Source: Calliphora vicina
Lineage: Eukaryota; Arthropoda; Insecta; Diptera; Calliphoridae
NCBI RefSeq assembly: GCF_958450345.1
Contig: NC_088782.1
Location: forward strand, 4,783,501 to 4,847,500
Reading direction: 5' to 3'
Length of the DNA: 64,000 nucleotides
The position numbers were made by a program, and so were the translations under genes. Of the stretch, positions 11,640 to 23,044 are shown piece by piece (positions within the stretch are counted from its first letter, which is position 1; each line of letters opens with the position of its first letter). Under the pieces are notes generated by a model. That model saw nothing but the letters and a program-made list of their open reading frames with translations. It did not search any database and had not been told where the DNA came from.

Positions 11640-11890
11640 TTTGCAGCAAAATTTTTATGATCACCGCAATCATTTGAACATGATTACAAGTTTTTTGACA
11701 ATATTATATTCACCATTGCTGTGATCATATATATGACTGTAGTAACAAGATATGTTTTTGTGGCAATAATTTTGATTATGAAGGACAAACATATAATAAA
11801 TGTGAATTATAAGTTTAACATAGTATGGTTGCCACAATCATATACATAATTATAGTGACCATAATATTTGTAATTCTCTGGCTATTGGCA
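11640..11890. mobile_element. Degenerate copy of the fold-back element
   Basis: Words shared with 3023-3515 appear in the same order: catttgaacatgattacaag, aatattat, gtgatcatatatatgac, aagatatgtttttgtggcaa, then the inverse half 'agtatggttgccacaatcatat' and 'attatagtgaccataatat'. Arms are eroded and no target duplication is clear. Confidence 0.6.
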
Positions 11891-13115
11891 TTCATTAAGT
11901 TTTAAGAACCCTGCTCTTTGAGGGCTGACTATTTGTACAGATTTCAAGTAAACAACATATTGCAACGTATTGTTGTTGATGCTGATGTTGTTTTGCCCTT
12001 CATGAACTCGTTAATGTATACAATTTCTCTCAAGTCAATCTACAAAATTTGTTTACTTTTTTTCGTTTTATTTATTTATATTTTTCCGTTTCTCGGTGTG
12101 TGCTTTTCCGTTTCGTTTTTTGTTTTTTTTTTTTTACTTTCTCTTACATTCAGTTGAATATTTTTCTTTTGGTTGAATAAAATTAATGTCATCATTCACT
12201 TACAATTGATTGAGCCCGTTTATTATTTTCATGTGGTTCAGTATTCAAACCGAAGCAAAACCAAAAAATAAGATGAAATTAAATCATTGTTTCAATTTAT
12301 ATTTTTATCCACTAAAACTAACAAATTTCGAACCTTCACCTATGTTGATTTTAAATATACTCCTGCAAATGGTTGTCCCATTTGCCAAAATGATTAACTG
12401 GACTTTTTGGAATTTGTTTTATTTTGGAATGTTAATTCTTTTACGAACCTAGGTAAATATGCTTTTGCCAGGTGTTTTTATAATTGTCCAGGCCAAATAT
12501 TTCCTAAACATTTTTGTTGAAAAATTAAAAGAAAAAATCGGTTTTATTAATGACAAGTTGTGCCAATTTTTTTCATTTCTTTCCTTTTTCTTTTATAGAT
12601 TTTTTTATTTTCAATATCATTTCGATTGGCTCATAACTACTTATATCCGGTAGAATGTTGCAACAAATAAATGCAAATTATGGGCAAATGTTTTATGGAT
12701 TTAATCTATTTGGCAACTGTGGCATGCATATTGTATAGTACTTTTAGTAATTGTTTATTTGCCTGCATATTTGTTGGTTGTACTTTTTGTTGTTATTGTT
12801 TTAGTGCATTTTTTTTCATTTTGCTTTTAAACAAGCCAATTGAATATTTGCATAAATTTTAAACGATCCTTGATGTATGATGCTCAGCTGCTTATATTTT
12901 TATATCGCAAATTTCATATTAAAAGTGCAAATATTTATGCATGTAGAATACTTACATGCATATAAATATAAATGTATGCATTTCTATCTATATGCTCTTT
13001 TTTCAGATACCTTGTAGTCCATGTAACCCATATTGGTTACCCACCAAACTACTTCTAAAGGTTTGGTATCACATGGCAAAAATATTTGATGAACAAGACG
13101 TAAGCTCTACATTTT
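11891..13115. other. T-rich non-coding stretch
   Basis: Several frames of 60-80 codons (11918, 12210, 12459, 12671) are rich in Phe, Leu, Ile and Tyr only because the strand is T-rich. None shows a signal, domain or conserved motif I recognise. Confidence 0.55.
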
Positions 13116-13334
13116 CCCCTTAATAAAACAATAGTGTATAATTTTTTTGCCATTTCGAAATTTTTGTATTAGTAGACATCTAGAACAAAAGTAATATTTC
13201 AATTGATCTTTTGACCCACTTTGTGGAAATAGAATTTCACCAAATTTTGACCACATTTAGAATCAGTTATGTAGATTATTATGTAATAAAAAATAATGGT
13301 GTATATGCTTATATACTATTGTTTTATTGAGGGG
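13116..13334. mobile_element. Small MITE-like element with 25-bp inverted ends
   Basis: The left end (13116-13140) begins CCCCTTAATAAAACAATAGT and the right end (13310-13334) is its inverse with about two mismatches over 25 bp. The 219-bp interior is non-coding. The bases next to the ends (ACATTTT on the left, ACGAAT on the right) do not form an obvious duplication, so the superfamily is unknown. Confidence 0.6.
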
Positions 13335-14752
13335 ACGAATATAAAATATATTTTATTTATTTCAAAAATAACTAATATTTAGTTATATTTGATGCTGTTC
13401 GATCTTACAAGACACTTGTAAGATCACAAATTTGTGCTATATTCACAACATATACAGCACACATGGAGGCATTTAATTTATCTTTACTTAACGATGCTGC
13501 AAATTAGACTGACTGGTTGGTGAATTCACACGGACATCTTATAAACACTGCATTATCATCAAGATGTTTCAAGCACCATCTATCGATGCTTCTAGAAATT
13601 TCTATTTGTACAATGATCAACACAAACCATATTTAATTTGCATCTTAAACATATTATAAGTACGTGTATAGAAACTTAACATTTAATGGCTATTTATCAT
13701 TATTTAGTTGTTCGAAAAATAATTATGTTTCCAGGACAACCTCGATTTTTGGTCTATATCTGGATTACTAAGTCATTAATATAGACAAAATGGTTATACA
13801 ATAATAGATATTTCTTTGCGATTTTTTTTAAATAAAAAACATATTTTTATAATTCTGCCACAGTTTGAGGTTTTGTTCAATTTTGTTCAAACTGCAGGGC
13901 CCACTTAAATATATATATTTAATATTTCTGTATGATTTCATGTAGTAAAATATGCAATATATATTGGTGTGGTGGAGTGCTTTTTAGTTGTGGGCTCAAC
14001 ATTTACATTTATGCGAGCATTGTAGGGAATAGTGGGGTAGCTTAAGTGCTTAAAATATGTACGAAATTTTATTTCTCCCATTTAGGAATTTTTTGTTTTC
14101 AAATACTTATTTTCTGTAGCATCAGGCAGTTTCTGCTTAGATGATATCATTGTGCTAAATAATAGCATTGATTTTTTTCAACAACTAAAATTTTTATACA
14201 TAAAAACCGAATTTTTCACCCTAACCCAGTTGTATCTTAATTTTCACCAAAAATAAAATAGTTTTTAATTTATATTTTCCAGTACAACTAATTTAAAGGT
14301 TAGGCTTAGTCAAATAATATATGTATATCTCTTTCACCACAAGGAAGGTGATAAAAAGAATTATTAACAAATTTTACAAAAAAGTTGTTAAGTTTTTCTT
14401 TCTCTGAATTGCTAAAGATAAATTTTTCGGGAAAAATTTTAGAACTAGTTCACTAGTTCTAGAATGAATATAACCAGAACAACTTTAGATTCAGATATAA
14501 GTAGTTATATCCCAAACACTTCTAAAACTCCGTGGAACATTATATATATATATAAGTTATTTAGAAATAGTTACATGAAACCAAACTTGTTCAAAACAAC
14601 TTCATAGAATGTTCTTTAATTAGGAAAATCGTTAATAAAAGGAATATTTTATCGATTTGGTCGTATTTGTAATGGATTAACTCTTTCAGCCACGTTTTTT
14701 GTGTATAAGTTTAAAATCAAAACAATTGCATTTTTACTTTAATCAAGGTTAA
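13335..14752. other. AT-rich stretch with a DINE-like family B fragment
   Basis: At about 13730-13810 'aggacaacctcgattttt…ctggattactaagtcat' matches the middle of family B (compare 23339-23400). A palindromic 'gaactagttcactagttc' lies at 14442-14460 and a (TA)n tract near 14540. No gene recognised. Confidence 0.55.
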
Positions 14753-15816
14753 TCTATATATATAAAAGTGAATGTGTGTCTGTATGTATGTATGTTTATT
14801 ATTATTAGTTTGGGATCTATAGACGGCTAAACGGCTGAACCGATTTGCTTGAAATTTTTACAGTATATTTATGTATGTCTGGAAGGAGCTATAGGCTACT
14901 TTTTGTTTTGAAATTTTAAGTGGGCGTGGTACCTCCCATACAAAGTTAATTTTAAAAATCAAATATTTAGGAAACTATAATAGCTACAGTCCTCAAATTT
15001 TGCATGAGCAATTCCACTGTTTGTTTAAATATTTGCGGCAAAATGGGAGTAGTAGCCACAGAGGGCATGGCACCTCCCATATGATGATTATTTAAAAAAT
15101 CTTATATATGGGATACAATAAGAGATAGAATCCATACATTTTGTACGGATATTCTACCATCAATTTTAATATTTAGGACAAGAATGGGCGGACTGAAATA
15201 GTGGGCGTGGCACTTCCCAAACAATCGAAATACTAAAATTCATATCTATCTGTATAATTGTAGTATGTAAAGCGTTCAAATTTTGTATGAACTACTTATT
15301 TAGGCAAAATAGCAATAGTGGGCGTGGCACCTCCCATAGATGTGATGAAAAATTATATATAGGGACAGCTATAGCAGCTATCAATATTAATATTTAGTAC
15401 AGAAATGCGCGGACTACCAAAAATATTAAGTAAATGTTAAAATTTGTATGTATACATTTGAAACCCTTATCTATATATAAAAGTCAATGTGTGTTTGTTT
15501 GTTTGTATGATTGTTTGCGTATTTGTAATGACACTCGACTTACAGTAAGGCAATTAATGAACAATCTAATCGGAGCGACCTTTATAACTGGGAATTATAA
15601 CTTCGGAAATGCCATTTGATTTTACTCGATTGCAGTTTCCTATTTGCTTAGTATTTGCAATGATAATTGATAAAGCTCAACGTCAGTGTTTGCAAGTTTG
15701 CGGACTAAATCTAGAAAATCCATGTTTTTCACATGAACAGAAACTAATTTTAGATAGACTAAATATATTGTAAATCTTTACGGTACGGGTAGCGAAGCAC
15801 ACCGGGTTTTAGCTAG
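14753..15816 (+). mobile_element. Helitron with canonical termini
   Basis: The left end is A|TCTATATATATAAAAGTGAA and the right end is …GGGTTTTAGCTAG|T, so the element begins TC, ends CTAG and lies between an A (14752) and a T (15817), as Helitrons do. The region after the left end (acggctgaaccgatttgctt) is a common insect Helitron 5' motif. Four spaced copies of a 'GGGCGTGGCACCTCCC'-like word lie near 14921, 15065, 15203 and 15318. A second, nearly identical 5' end (TCTATATATAAAAGTC) starts at 15470, so a shorter 347-bp unit sharing the 3' end may sit inside. Confidence 0.8.
15525..15780 (+). pseudogene. Helitron PIF1-type helicase C-terminal relic
   Basis: First block, in one frame: NDTRLTVRQLMNNLIGATFI, matching the 'NGTRL.V..l..nvIeAtil.G' region of Helitron helicases. 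Second block, after a frame change near 15620: PFDFTRLQFPICLVFAMI, then IDKAQRQCLQVCGLNLENP and CFSHEQ, matching the family's 'f.RrQFPvrlaFAmTiNKaQGQsl…GldL..pcFsHGQlYVA' end. The invariant NKAQGQ is changed to DKAQRQ and the sequence after the HGQ position is lost. It is not functional. It lies within the Helitron at 14753-15816 and shows that the element derives from an autonomous relative. Confidence 0.75.
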
Positions 15817-17091
15817 TTTATTATAAAAAGTAAGACAAAATAAATCAAAACATAAAAAAAAGCATTCCAAGGGTTTTTGTGGAGTGAAGTGGTTAGTTTA
15901 CCAACCACCGCACAGTGGTATGGATTCATAAATTTTTTTTGCAAAAAGTATAAGGAGTGCTCCTATGATAATAAAATTTGGTACACTTGGCTAGTTTCAT
16001 ATACAAGGGCCCTCCCAAAATAACGTTAATGCAGCAATCTTATTTAAATTTTGCATATGTTAGTTCCAAGTGCCCAGATATCATACTACAAAGTATGATG
16101 AAAATCGGTCCATATTTGAATCTAGTCCACATATCGTTCAAAACCCACATAAAAATAATAGTATCGTGATGGAATTCGACATAAATATTTCAATATTTAT
16201 ATAAACCCAAATTTATCTGTTAAGTTTCATAAGGATAGGAGCAAATGCTATATTTTTTGGAGCCATTTTGATTTGCTCAGATCTCTTATACTATATATGT
16301 AATATAAATATTTTTTCTTTCCTATTAAATTCAAAATACTATATTTTAATAAAAATGCTCTAAAACTATTGGCAGTTGAACCATATTTATTGTATAAACA
16401 ACTGAAGTGTAGTAAAATTTTCAACAGTTTTCGTTGTATATATAAACCATGATTTGTTTTTTCGAAAACAAATCATGGTTTTCTACTAATGAAACATTTC
16501 TCTACAGAATTGCATCATTAGATTTCAAAAAAATAACTGTAAAAATTTTTGGCATTAAAAATAATTGTAATAAAAAAAATCGTTTCGCATAAATTTTTTG
16601 GAAATCGAATATTTTTGACTAAATTTTCTGACCAAAAAAAACGAAAGTAACACATATCGATTATAAAATATTTTTCTATTATATATTAATCTCTCACGTG
16701 ATTAATGAAAAAACAAATAAAAGTTCATTATCTATTTCTCGGGACTAATTTCAAGTGTGGTAATTTCGAAGGAAAAACATTGATTGAAGAACTTGTTATA
16801 GAATTGTTCTTAAGAAGGTTTGTTAGTTATTTAGCGCTTCCGTATAACTATTATTAAAGACTAATGAACTAGTTCTAGAACCATTCCAAGGAATGGCAAC
16901 TGACTTCGTTATTTTTTACTCACTTTTGTGGCTGGGTGTACATCTATATTTCACAGCAAAACTGTTAGACTGTAACAAGTTGAAACAATTTTTAACTTTA
17001 ACCGCATTTCAATTGCAATACACGTTAATAAATTTAGAAGTTAGTTAATCCTTTAATTGTGTATATTAAATTTTTGTTTAAAAGTTTATTA
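15817..17091. other. AT-rich stretch; a 'CACAGTG' repeat and a perfect hairpin
   Basis: From 15911 a repeat starts CACAGTGG and runs to about 16250 with text like 'atgatgaaaatcggtcc'. A perfect 17-bp hairpin with a TTCG loop occupies 16444-16481. An 'actagttctagaacc' word near 16869 repeats that near 14450. No gene recognised; the frame at 15978-16169 lies in the repeat. Confidence 0.5.
16444..16481. repeat. Perfect 17-bp hairpin with TTCG loop
   Basis: The arm aaaccatgatttgtttt (16444-16460) is followed by ttcg and by its exact reverse complement (16465-16481). It is the most exact short palindrome I saw in the region; whether it is transcribed is unknown. Confidence 0.8.
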
Positions 17092-17390
17092 CAATAATAC
17101 CCTTCACCATTAGAGGCAAAGATATGTATAAGTTTGTCTTTGCGTTTGTAATTTCTACATTAATAAATATATATTCTGGATCGTTAAAGATAGCGGAGTC
17201 GATATAGGTATGTCCGCCTTTTCGTATGTATGTTGAAATCAACTTTCCGTAACCCCCAAATAACTTACATACATGATTCATTTATCAATACATCCGCTAT
17301 AAACACTGTTCGGTTGATGTTTAAAATCGAGAAAACCGTCAAATGGCTGATATATGTATAAGGAAAAAACCAGCACAACCTTGATTTTTA
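17092..17390 (+). mobile_element. DINE-1/mini-me-like repeat, family B, 5' part
   Basis: It begins 'acccttcaccattagaggc', then has gtttgtaatttctacatt, the core (atatatattctggatcgtta, gatagcggagtcgat) and a short GTCC tract. It breaks off near 17390 where the next copy begins. The core resembles that of INE-1/mini-me. Confidence 0.7.
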
Positions 17391-18025
17391 TAACCTTCGC
17401 CTTCGTGAGAAGGGTATTCCGTTTGTAATTTCTACATTTTTCATTTCCGACCCTATAAAGTATATATATTCTGGATCCTTATAGATAGCGGAGTCGATTA
17501 ATCTATGTCCGTCTGTCTGTCTGTTGAAATCAATTTTCTGAAGACCCCAGATATCTTCGGGATCGAAATCTTCAATAATACTGTCAGATATGCTTTCGAG
17601 AAGTTTCATATTTAAAATCAGGAAAATCGGTAAACAAATGTTTGAGATATGAGGACCGATTGAGATAGTAATCCTATATCTGGATTACTAGATAGATATT
17701 TCAAAGACCTTTGCAACGACGTATATAAGACCATAGTAAGTTGGACCTAAAATGGGTCAAAATCGGAAAAAATATTTTTTAATCCGAATTTTTTTCACAA
17801 AAAAAAAAACTTAAAAAACCCAATTTTTTTTTAAAATTTAAAAAAAAGAAATTTTTAAATTAAAAACAAAAAATTTTAAAATTTAAAATAAAAATTCGAA
17901 AATTTTTTTTCCAAAAAATAAATTTTGTTTACCTAAAAATATTTAAAATTTGTATTTTGAAGTATAATTTGGTGAAGGGTATATAAGATTCGGCACAGAC
18001 GAATATAGCTCTCTTACTTGTTTTA
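17391..18025 (+). mobile_element. DINE-1/mini-me-like repeat, family B, full-length copy
   Basis: Head 'accttcgccttcgtgagaag', (TA)n core 'tatatatattctggatcctt', a clear (GTCT)n tract at 17508-17523, an A-rich middle, and tail 'ggtgaagggtatataagatt…aatatagctctcttacttgtttt'. The TA tract, core and GTCY tract in this order define mini-me/DINE-1-type elements. Confidence 0.75.
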
Positions 18026-18089
18026 CTTATTTTTGATCTACATATATATAAATTACTAAGTCATTAATAGAGACAATTTTTATATCTTA
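18026..18089 (+). mobile_element. DINE-like family B fragment, left of an insertion
   Basis: 'tatttttgatctacat…attactaagtcattaatagag' matches the middle of family B (compare 23360-23405). The match resumes at 19138, so this piece and 19138-19330 were once contiguous. Confidence 0.6.
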
Positions 18090-19137
18090 TGATCACAGAA
18101 AAATATTACGACAAATAAATTGTCATATTAATTACCAAATTCGTCAATACAATTATTTTTTTATTTGAAAAGGCACCAACAACTGATATTGTAAATATAA
18201 AAAATATTTTTGTTGATAAAAATTGTTAAAACTTAACAAATATTTTTAACTCGTTATTTGTTTTATTGATCAAATAATAGGTTAACTATCAACTATTACA
18301 CCTTTAACAAAATGTTCGTCATATTAAAAAATTATATTGTTAGTAGTTATTTACATTTTCTACGATGCTCGATTGACCTTTATATACTAAGAAAAAAGCA
18401 ATATAAGGTTTGTTTTAACTAGTTTATTTTATTAAGGTTTAATCTATAACAAATACAAATAAGGTTTAGAATAAACATACTTCACTGATTCCACATACAC
18501 TAGTCCGTCCGATTTCTATTACTGGAGTTTTTGTACATTCTTGAGATTAAATGATATAAAACAGGTTCAGAGGTAGAGTTCGGTTTGAGTACCTGAATAT
18601 ATTCCTACATGAATGAAAAGTTTATTCATCTTATATTGATACATGATTTCTACAGAGTTCTTAATACTTATTATGGTGATTATAATCTTGCAAAGACAGA
18701 AGCTGCAACATCACGCTACGGATGGTATTCAAGGATGTCGAAGATTGATTGTAAAGGAAGGTTATATCGACCTTTCAAACTCTGTAAAAAGAATATTTGT
18801 TTTAAAGATTTTTTGTCCAATTTCTCTGGACAACAACATAATTAATATACATACCTTGAACATTGACCTTTAACAATTCGCCAAATTTATATTAGTTTCC
18901 ATTTTATTCATTGATGTTTATTTATATTGAAAAATTGTTATTTTTTTATATTTGACACAAATTTTTCCTTTTTCAAATAAATTTCAACAACTGAATTGTT
19001 GATAAAAAACTAGTATAAGAAATTGTTATTATAACAATTTAAAAATAAATTAATTAAAAAAATTGTTACATAGTTGAACTTAAAATTAACAATTTTTTTT
19101 AATCACTTAAGAACTTTTCACTTTTTTCTATGTGATA
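18090..19137. mobile_element. About 1.05-kb insertion of unknown type inside a family B repeat
   Basis: The left end reads CACAGAAAAATAT and the right end …CACTTTTTTCTATGTG, roughly inverse of one another. Subterminal segments on both sides carry similar AT-rich words (aaaattgtt, ttgttgataaaaa). The interior at 18400-18860 has short frames (for example 18609-18845, TEAATSRYGWYSRM) that I cannot assign. The ends recall the fold-back family (CACNCAGAGAAAAA). No exact target duplication seen. Confidence 0.5.
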
Positions 19138-19330
19138 GACAATTAAAATACCTTTGCAACGACGTATATACTCCATAGTAAAATTTAAGTCAAAATTTTT
19201 TTTTCAAAATTCCTATTTAATTAATTTTTTTTTTTATTTTCTGGTGAAAAAAATCGGGTTAAAAATTATTTTTCCCGATTTTGACCCATTGTAGGACCTA
19301 CAATAGGAATTTTTTTAAAAAAATGTTGCC
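19138..19330 (+). mobile_element. DINE-like family B fragment, right of the insertion
   Basis: 'cctttgcaacgacgtatata' continues the family B copy interrupted at 18089, followed by A/T-rich text and an inverse-looking 'cccgattttgacccattgtag' near 19278-19298. Confidence 0.55.
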
Positions 19331-21370
19331 TTAAATTTTGTTCACTAATAAATTAAATTTATTTTTTTTTAAATTTTGAAAAAAAGTCTCAAAAATTAAT
19401 CTAAAAAAAAAGTCGGTCAAATCACGGCTTGGCAGAAGTTTTTTTTATTTTTTGTAATTAATATTTGTTTTAATGCAATTAGTTATTTTTAATTAAATTT
19501 CTATATAATTTAAATAAATGTAAATTATGGTTATTGTTTTTGTATGTGAAAACAGTTGCTAACGCTTAACAAAATATCTAGTTCGTGATGTAGTAGGTAA
19601 GGCGGTAGATTAACAAGTGTTCGTGGGTTCAAGTCGTGTCCCAGTCAATAAAGTATTCCCTAACAAAATACTTTAATGCAGGACAAGACCTCACGGACAA
19701 AAATAAGTACTTTTTCAAATAGAGTAATAACTAGTCTTTTCAAGTTGGAATTATTTTTCAGCTTATTGCGTTCGTAAATTTGTTGCTTAGAATGTGAACC
19801 CTTCTGTTGCATACTGTTTAATATTTTCCCCTTCATTTAAAATCTAAACACATTTTTCCCAGTGTATGTAAAATGGTGAAAATCATATAAAAATATTTTT
19901 GTTTATAATATTTCCGTTTCAACGGAAATAACTGTTATTTTTCGTTTATTTGGCAAAAAAAAAAGAACAAAAAACCAAACAAAAGTAAAGCAAAGAATTC
20001 TAATAATAATAATAATATTAATTTTATTTTCTAGCAAATAAAAATATTTGCATTTATTTTTCTTATTTAACATTGGGGAAATATTATTATTTAAAATACT
20101 TTGGTGTAAAACTGCTGTAATAAAACGCCATTTACTTATTTGTGGCACAACAACAGCTCCAAAAAAGTGATTTAATAATTTCAAATGGGTTTTTCTTTCA
20201 ACTTTTTGCACTGCATACAAAACATTTCTCCAGAGTATCATCTTTAATAATTATAATATTTTTTTTTTCGCATACATACCTCCAAAAAATTATCACAATC
20301 TTATATTGTAGATTTTTTTTTGCATCTTACATTAACTTTTGGTGATGAACACAAAATGAAATGAAATAAAAAAAAAACTTTGCATTTTGATTTCCTTCCT
20401 TTTGCCAGCCACTTATATTTCCGGTTTTTTTTTTCTCTTGCTTTTTTGTAAAGTGAGATCCACCAGCAGCAACAGCAGTGGCATTAGTAGCAGCACTAGT
20501 AGTAGTTGTATATATTTGCTAGCAGTAGCGAAGTCTTGCTAGTAATAAAACACAACGTTGAAAACGAATCCTATTGTCCCGGTGTTTGCATATAAATTAT
20601 AAAATTGTATAAGTTCTCATTTGTGTGAATTTACGTTACGAGTATTTATTTTTTATTTTTGTGTGCCTTTTTTGCCATACTTTTTTTCCCTGCAAAGTTT
20701 TCATCATCATCATCATCTCTTTGAATTGCTGTCAGAAAATTCATTGCAACTTGAGCTTATGAAAGTTGTAATTACCCCCTGAGGCGAAATAATGTAAAAA
20801 AGCTAGCTAGTGTGTGTAATACACTATAAATGTCTTTATTTCGCTTTTTTGTGTGGATACGCTTTTTTTTGGCGTTTTTGCTACCAAACTTTTTACACTT
20901 CTCATTTGTTTTTTTTTTCTTTCTTTATGTTTTTTTTTTGGAGGGGGAAGGGTTTTTTTTTTGTTGTTAATGGTAGTGGCGTATAAATAAGGTAAATACT
21001 TATGTTATTTGATAAATTCACATAATAGCTTTTAGGAGGTTGGTAAAAAAAAACAACATTTAATGAAACGAAATGTATATTCTTGAATATAATTTTATTC
21101 ATAATGAAAAAGAAAAATAGATCTAAAGTTTTATTACAGCAAGAACCATTCATAATTATTTAAATTTTGGAAAAAGTTTTTAAATTTTAAAAGGCAGTAA
21201 TATGGAAATCACACAGTGTAAGTAAAGTGAATTTTGTAAAAGGCTTAATATTTATTAGAGGGACGAAACGATAAAAAAAAAAGAATTAGATCATAGTTTT
21301 AAAGTTCACCAGAATTTAAAAATTTCTCAAAAAAGTCATCTTCAATTTTCCAAAGATTGTCCTTAAATAT
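19331..21370. other. AT-rich stretch with simple repeats; possible tRNA-derived fragment
   Basis: It holds A- and T-runs, a CAG/AGC-rich patch (20461-20535), and (TCA)n at 20701-20716. Frames at 19903-20241 (112 codons, minus) and 20142-20345 overlap on opposite strands in low-complexity DNA and show no domain. See also 19585-19645. Confidence 0.5.
19585..19645 (+). repeat. tRNA-like (SINE or tRNA pseudogene) fragment
   Basis: The segment has an A-box-like 'gtagtaggtaagg' and, about 35 bp on, a B-box-like GGTTCAAGTC (19626-19635), the spacing of internal RNA polymerase III promoters. The flanks do not fold into a good acceptor stem, so an intact tRNA is unlikely. Confidence 0.35.
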
Positions 21371-22755
21371 TGTTACGAAATTGAACTATCAATTTGAATT
21401 TTTAAAACGGGTATTCACTAGGGTGACCCTTAATAAACGAAAATTGGATTTTGGGCATTCTCCTCCCACAGTTTGGTGAACATTAGTAAAAAAATTTTAG
21501 GTAAATCGGTTGGGGTTAAGGCACGTCTGAAGTTTTGAGATGCATTTACAAAGGGAAAAAATTCATTTTTTTTCAGTTTTTGTTAAAAATTTTTTCCATA
21601 TTACTTGTATATGAGTTTTTGCCTTCGTTGGATACCGTTAACCTATTCGCAGGTATGACCAAAAAAATAAAATTTTTTTAACGGCATTTTCAAAACACCA
21701 TTTTCAAATTTTTAAAAATTTGTTTAAACAAATTTCAGAATTTTTTGATCATCTCAGAATAGGATGAATAGAATAGGAATAATAGGAAATAAAAATGTGA
21801 AAAAATTATGAAAATATCTCTTATAGTTTTTCCGTACCTTCGAGAAAAACCAACTATTTGGCCATTTTTTGGCGAATGAGCTCTATTTCCTTACTGTTGT
21901 GAATTTTAAATAAAACCTATTCTAAATATGCCCTGAAAGCTTTACTAAAATTGGAAAACGATAAACCTTAAGTCTTGAAGGTCAAATGTCAAATTTTTCA
22001 ATATGAGACAAAAACTGATATACAAGTAAATATGGATATATTTTAAGTAAGAATAAACTTTTGTTTTAATATTTATCAAAATTTGTTAATTTTGTTCCTA
22101 CATTTCTTGTTCTGGTTGCCTGGAACACATTAATGGCCTGGCGAATTTTTAATAACATTAACATTTTTTTACCAATTACGTACAGTTACGTACACATTTA
22201 TTTTTTAAAATTAAATTGCAAAAGTAATTTTTTAATGGCAAAATTTTTACAAAAACTGAAAGAAATACATTTTTCCCCTTGTAAATGCATTTCAAAACTT
22301 CAGAGGGCTTGCGGCACGTCTTAGCCCCAACCGATTTACCTAAAGTTTTTTCAGGATGATTTTATTACTAATGTTCACCAAACTTGTGTTTGAAAATGGT
22401 CAAAATCCAACTTTCGTTTATTAAGGGCCGTCCTAGTATTCACATCCAACAGCTTTTGTATACATTGTCATAAATGAATACTTGGCTGCACAGTACTGCC
22501 AACATTAACATTAAGGCTGCTGAAAGATCATACAATACAACATTCTAGTTTTATCCATACATCGCTGTTAGAATTAACATCAACTGTATTACCAGTGTAT
22601 TCTGGTACATTACCAGTGTTTTTCTATGTAAATTGTTGTATAAATTTAAATAAGTAAAGAATTATTATAAATTTTGAACTACTAAACTGCTTTTATTTGC
22701 AATCAAAAGTATCCGCTAGATAGAAAACTAAAACGAGATAAATAAATCTGTAACT
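21371..22755 (+). mobile_element. Solo LTR (gypsy-like), interrupted by a hAT-type element
   Basis: The start TGTTACGAAATTG and the end region (22660-22735: aactactaaactgcttttat, gcaatcaaaagtatccg) match the start and end of the complete solo LTR at 50173-50801. Between 21411 and 22443 the LTR is split by the element at 21419-22435, whose 8-bp duplication lies in the LTR. The right edge is uncertain (a degraded CTGTAAC). No primer-binding site or coding region follows, consistent with a solo LTR. Confidence 0.7.
21419..22435. mobile_element. Complete hAT-type element, 'TAGGGTG' family, exact 8-bp duplication
   Basis: Left terminus TAGGGTGACCCTTAATAAAC; right terminus is the inverse of TAGGACGGCCCTTAATAAAC. 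The 8-mer GTATTCAC flanks both sides (21411-21418 and 22436-22443). The inverted similarity runs hundreds of bases inward: 'gatgcatttacaaagggaaa' on the left pairs with 'ccccttgtaaatgcat' on the right, and the right half (21990-22160) is the inverse of the left half seen in copy 1 (1960-2130). The left arm has an internal deletion near 21595. Non-coding. Confidence 0.88.
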
Positions 22756-23044
22756 TCTAAATGGTTAGTCCGATTTGAATGAAATTTGACATGCGCAAAG
22801 AAGAAGTATTGTCGTTTTTGACATGTGTCTACGAGGTTTGTGGCCAGGGCGCATTTACAAATTAAATTTTCAACATTTTTACCCATCCAACTCTACTTTT
22901 TCGATAATAGGGTTTGAAATGTTTCCAGATTTTCTCCATTTTTTTCAGACTAACAATAAATGTATCGGACTAACTATAAATGTAATGTAAAACAAAATAA
23001 GAATTGTTTAAAAATAGTGATTGTTTCCAAAGTTATATGTATTT
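22756..23044. other. AT-rich stretch, probable old repeat
   Basis: 'gttagtccgatttgaatgaaatttgac' (22764-22790) resembles 'ctggtcggattgggataaaatttgag' at 57270, suggesting a fragment of the same 'CACAGTG' repeat family. Confidence 0.4.

Noticed and set aside
19903..20241. 112-codon minus-strand frame
   Set aside because: Low-complexity Ile/Phe/Lys-rich translation of AT-rich DNA with no recognisable motif.
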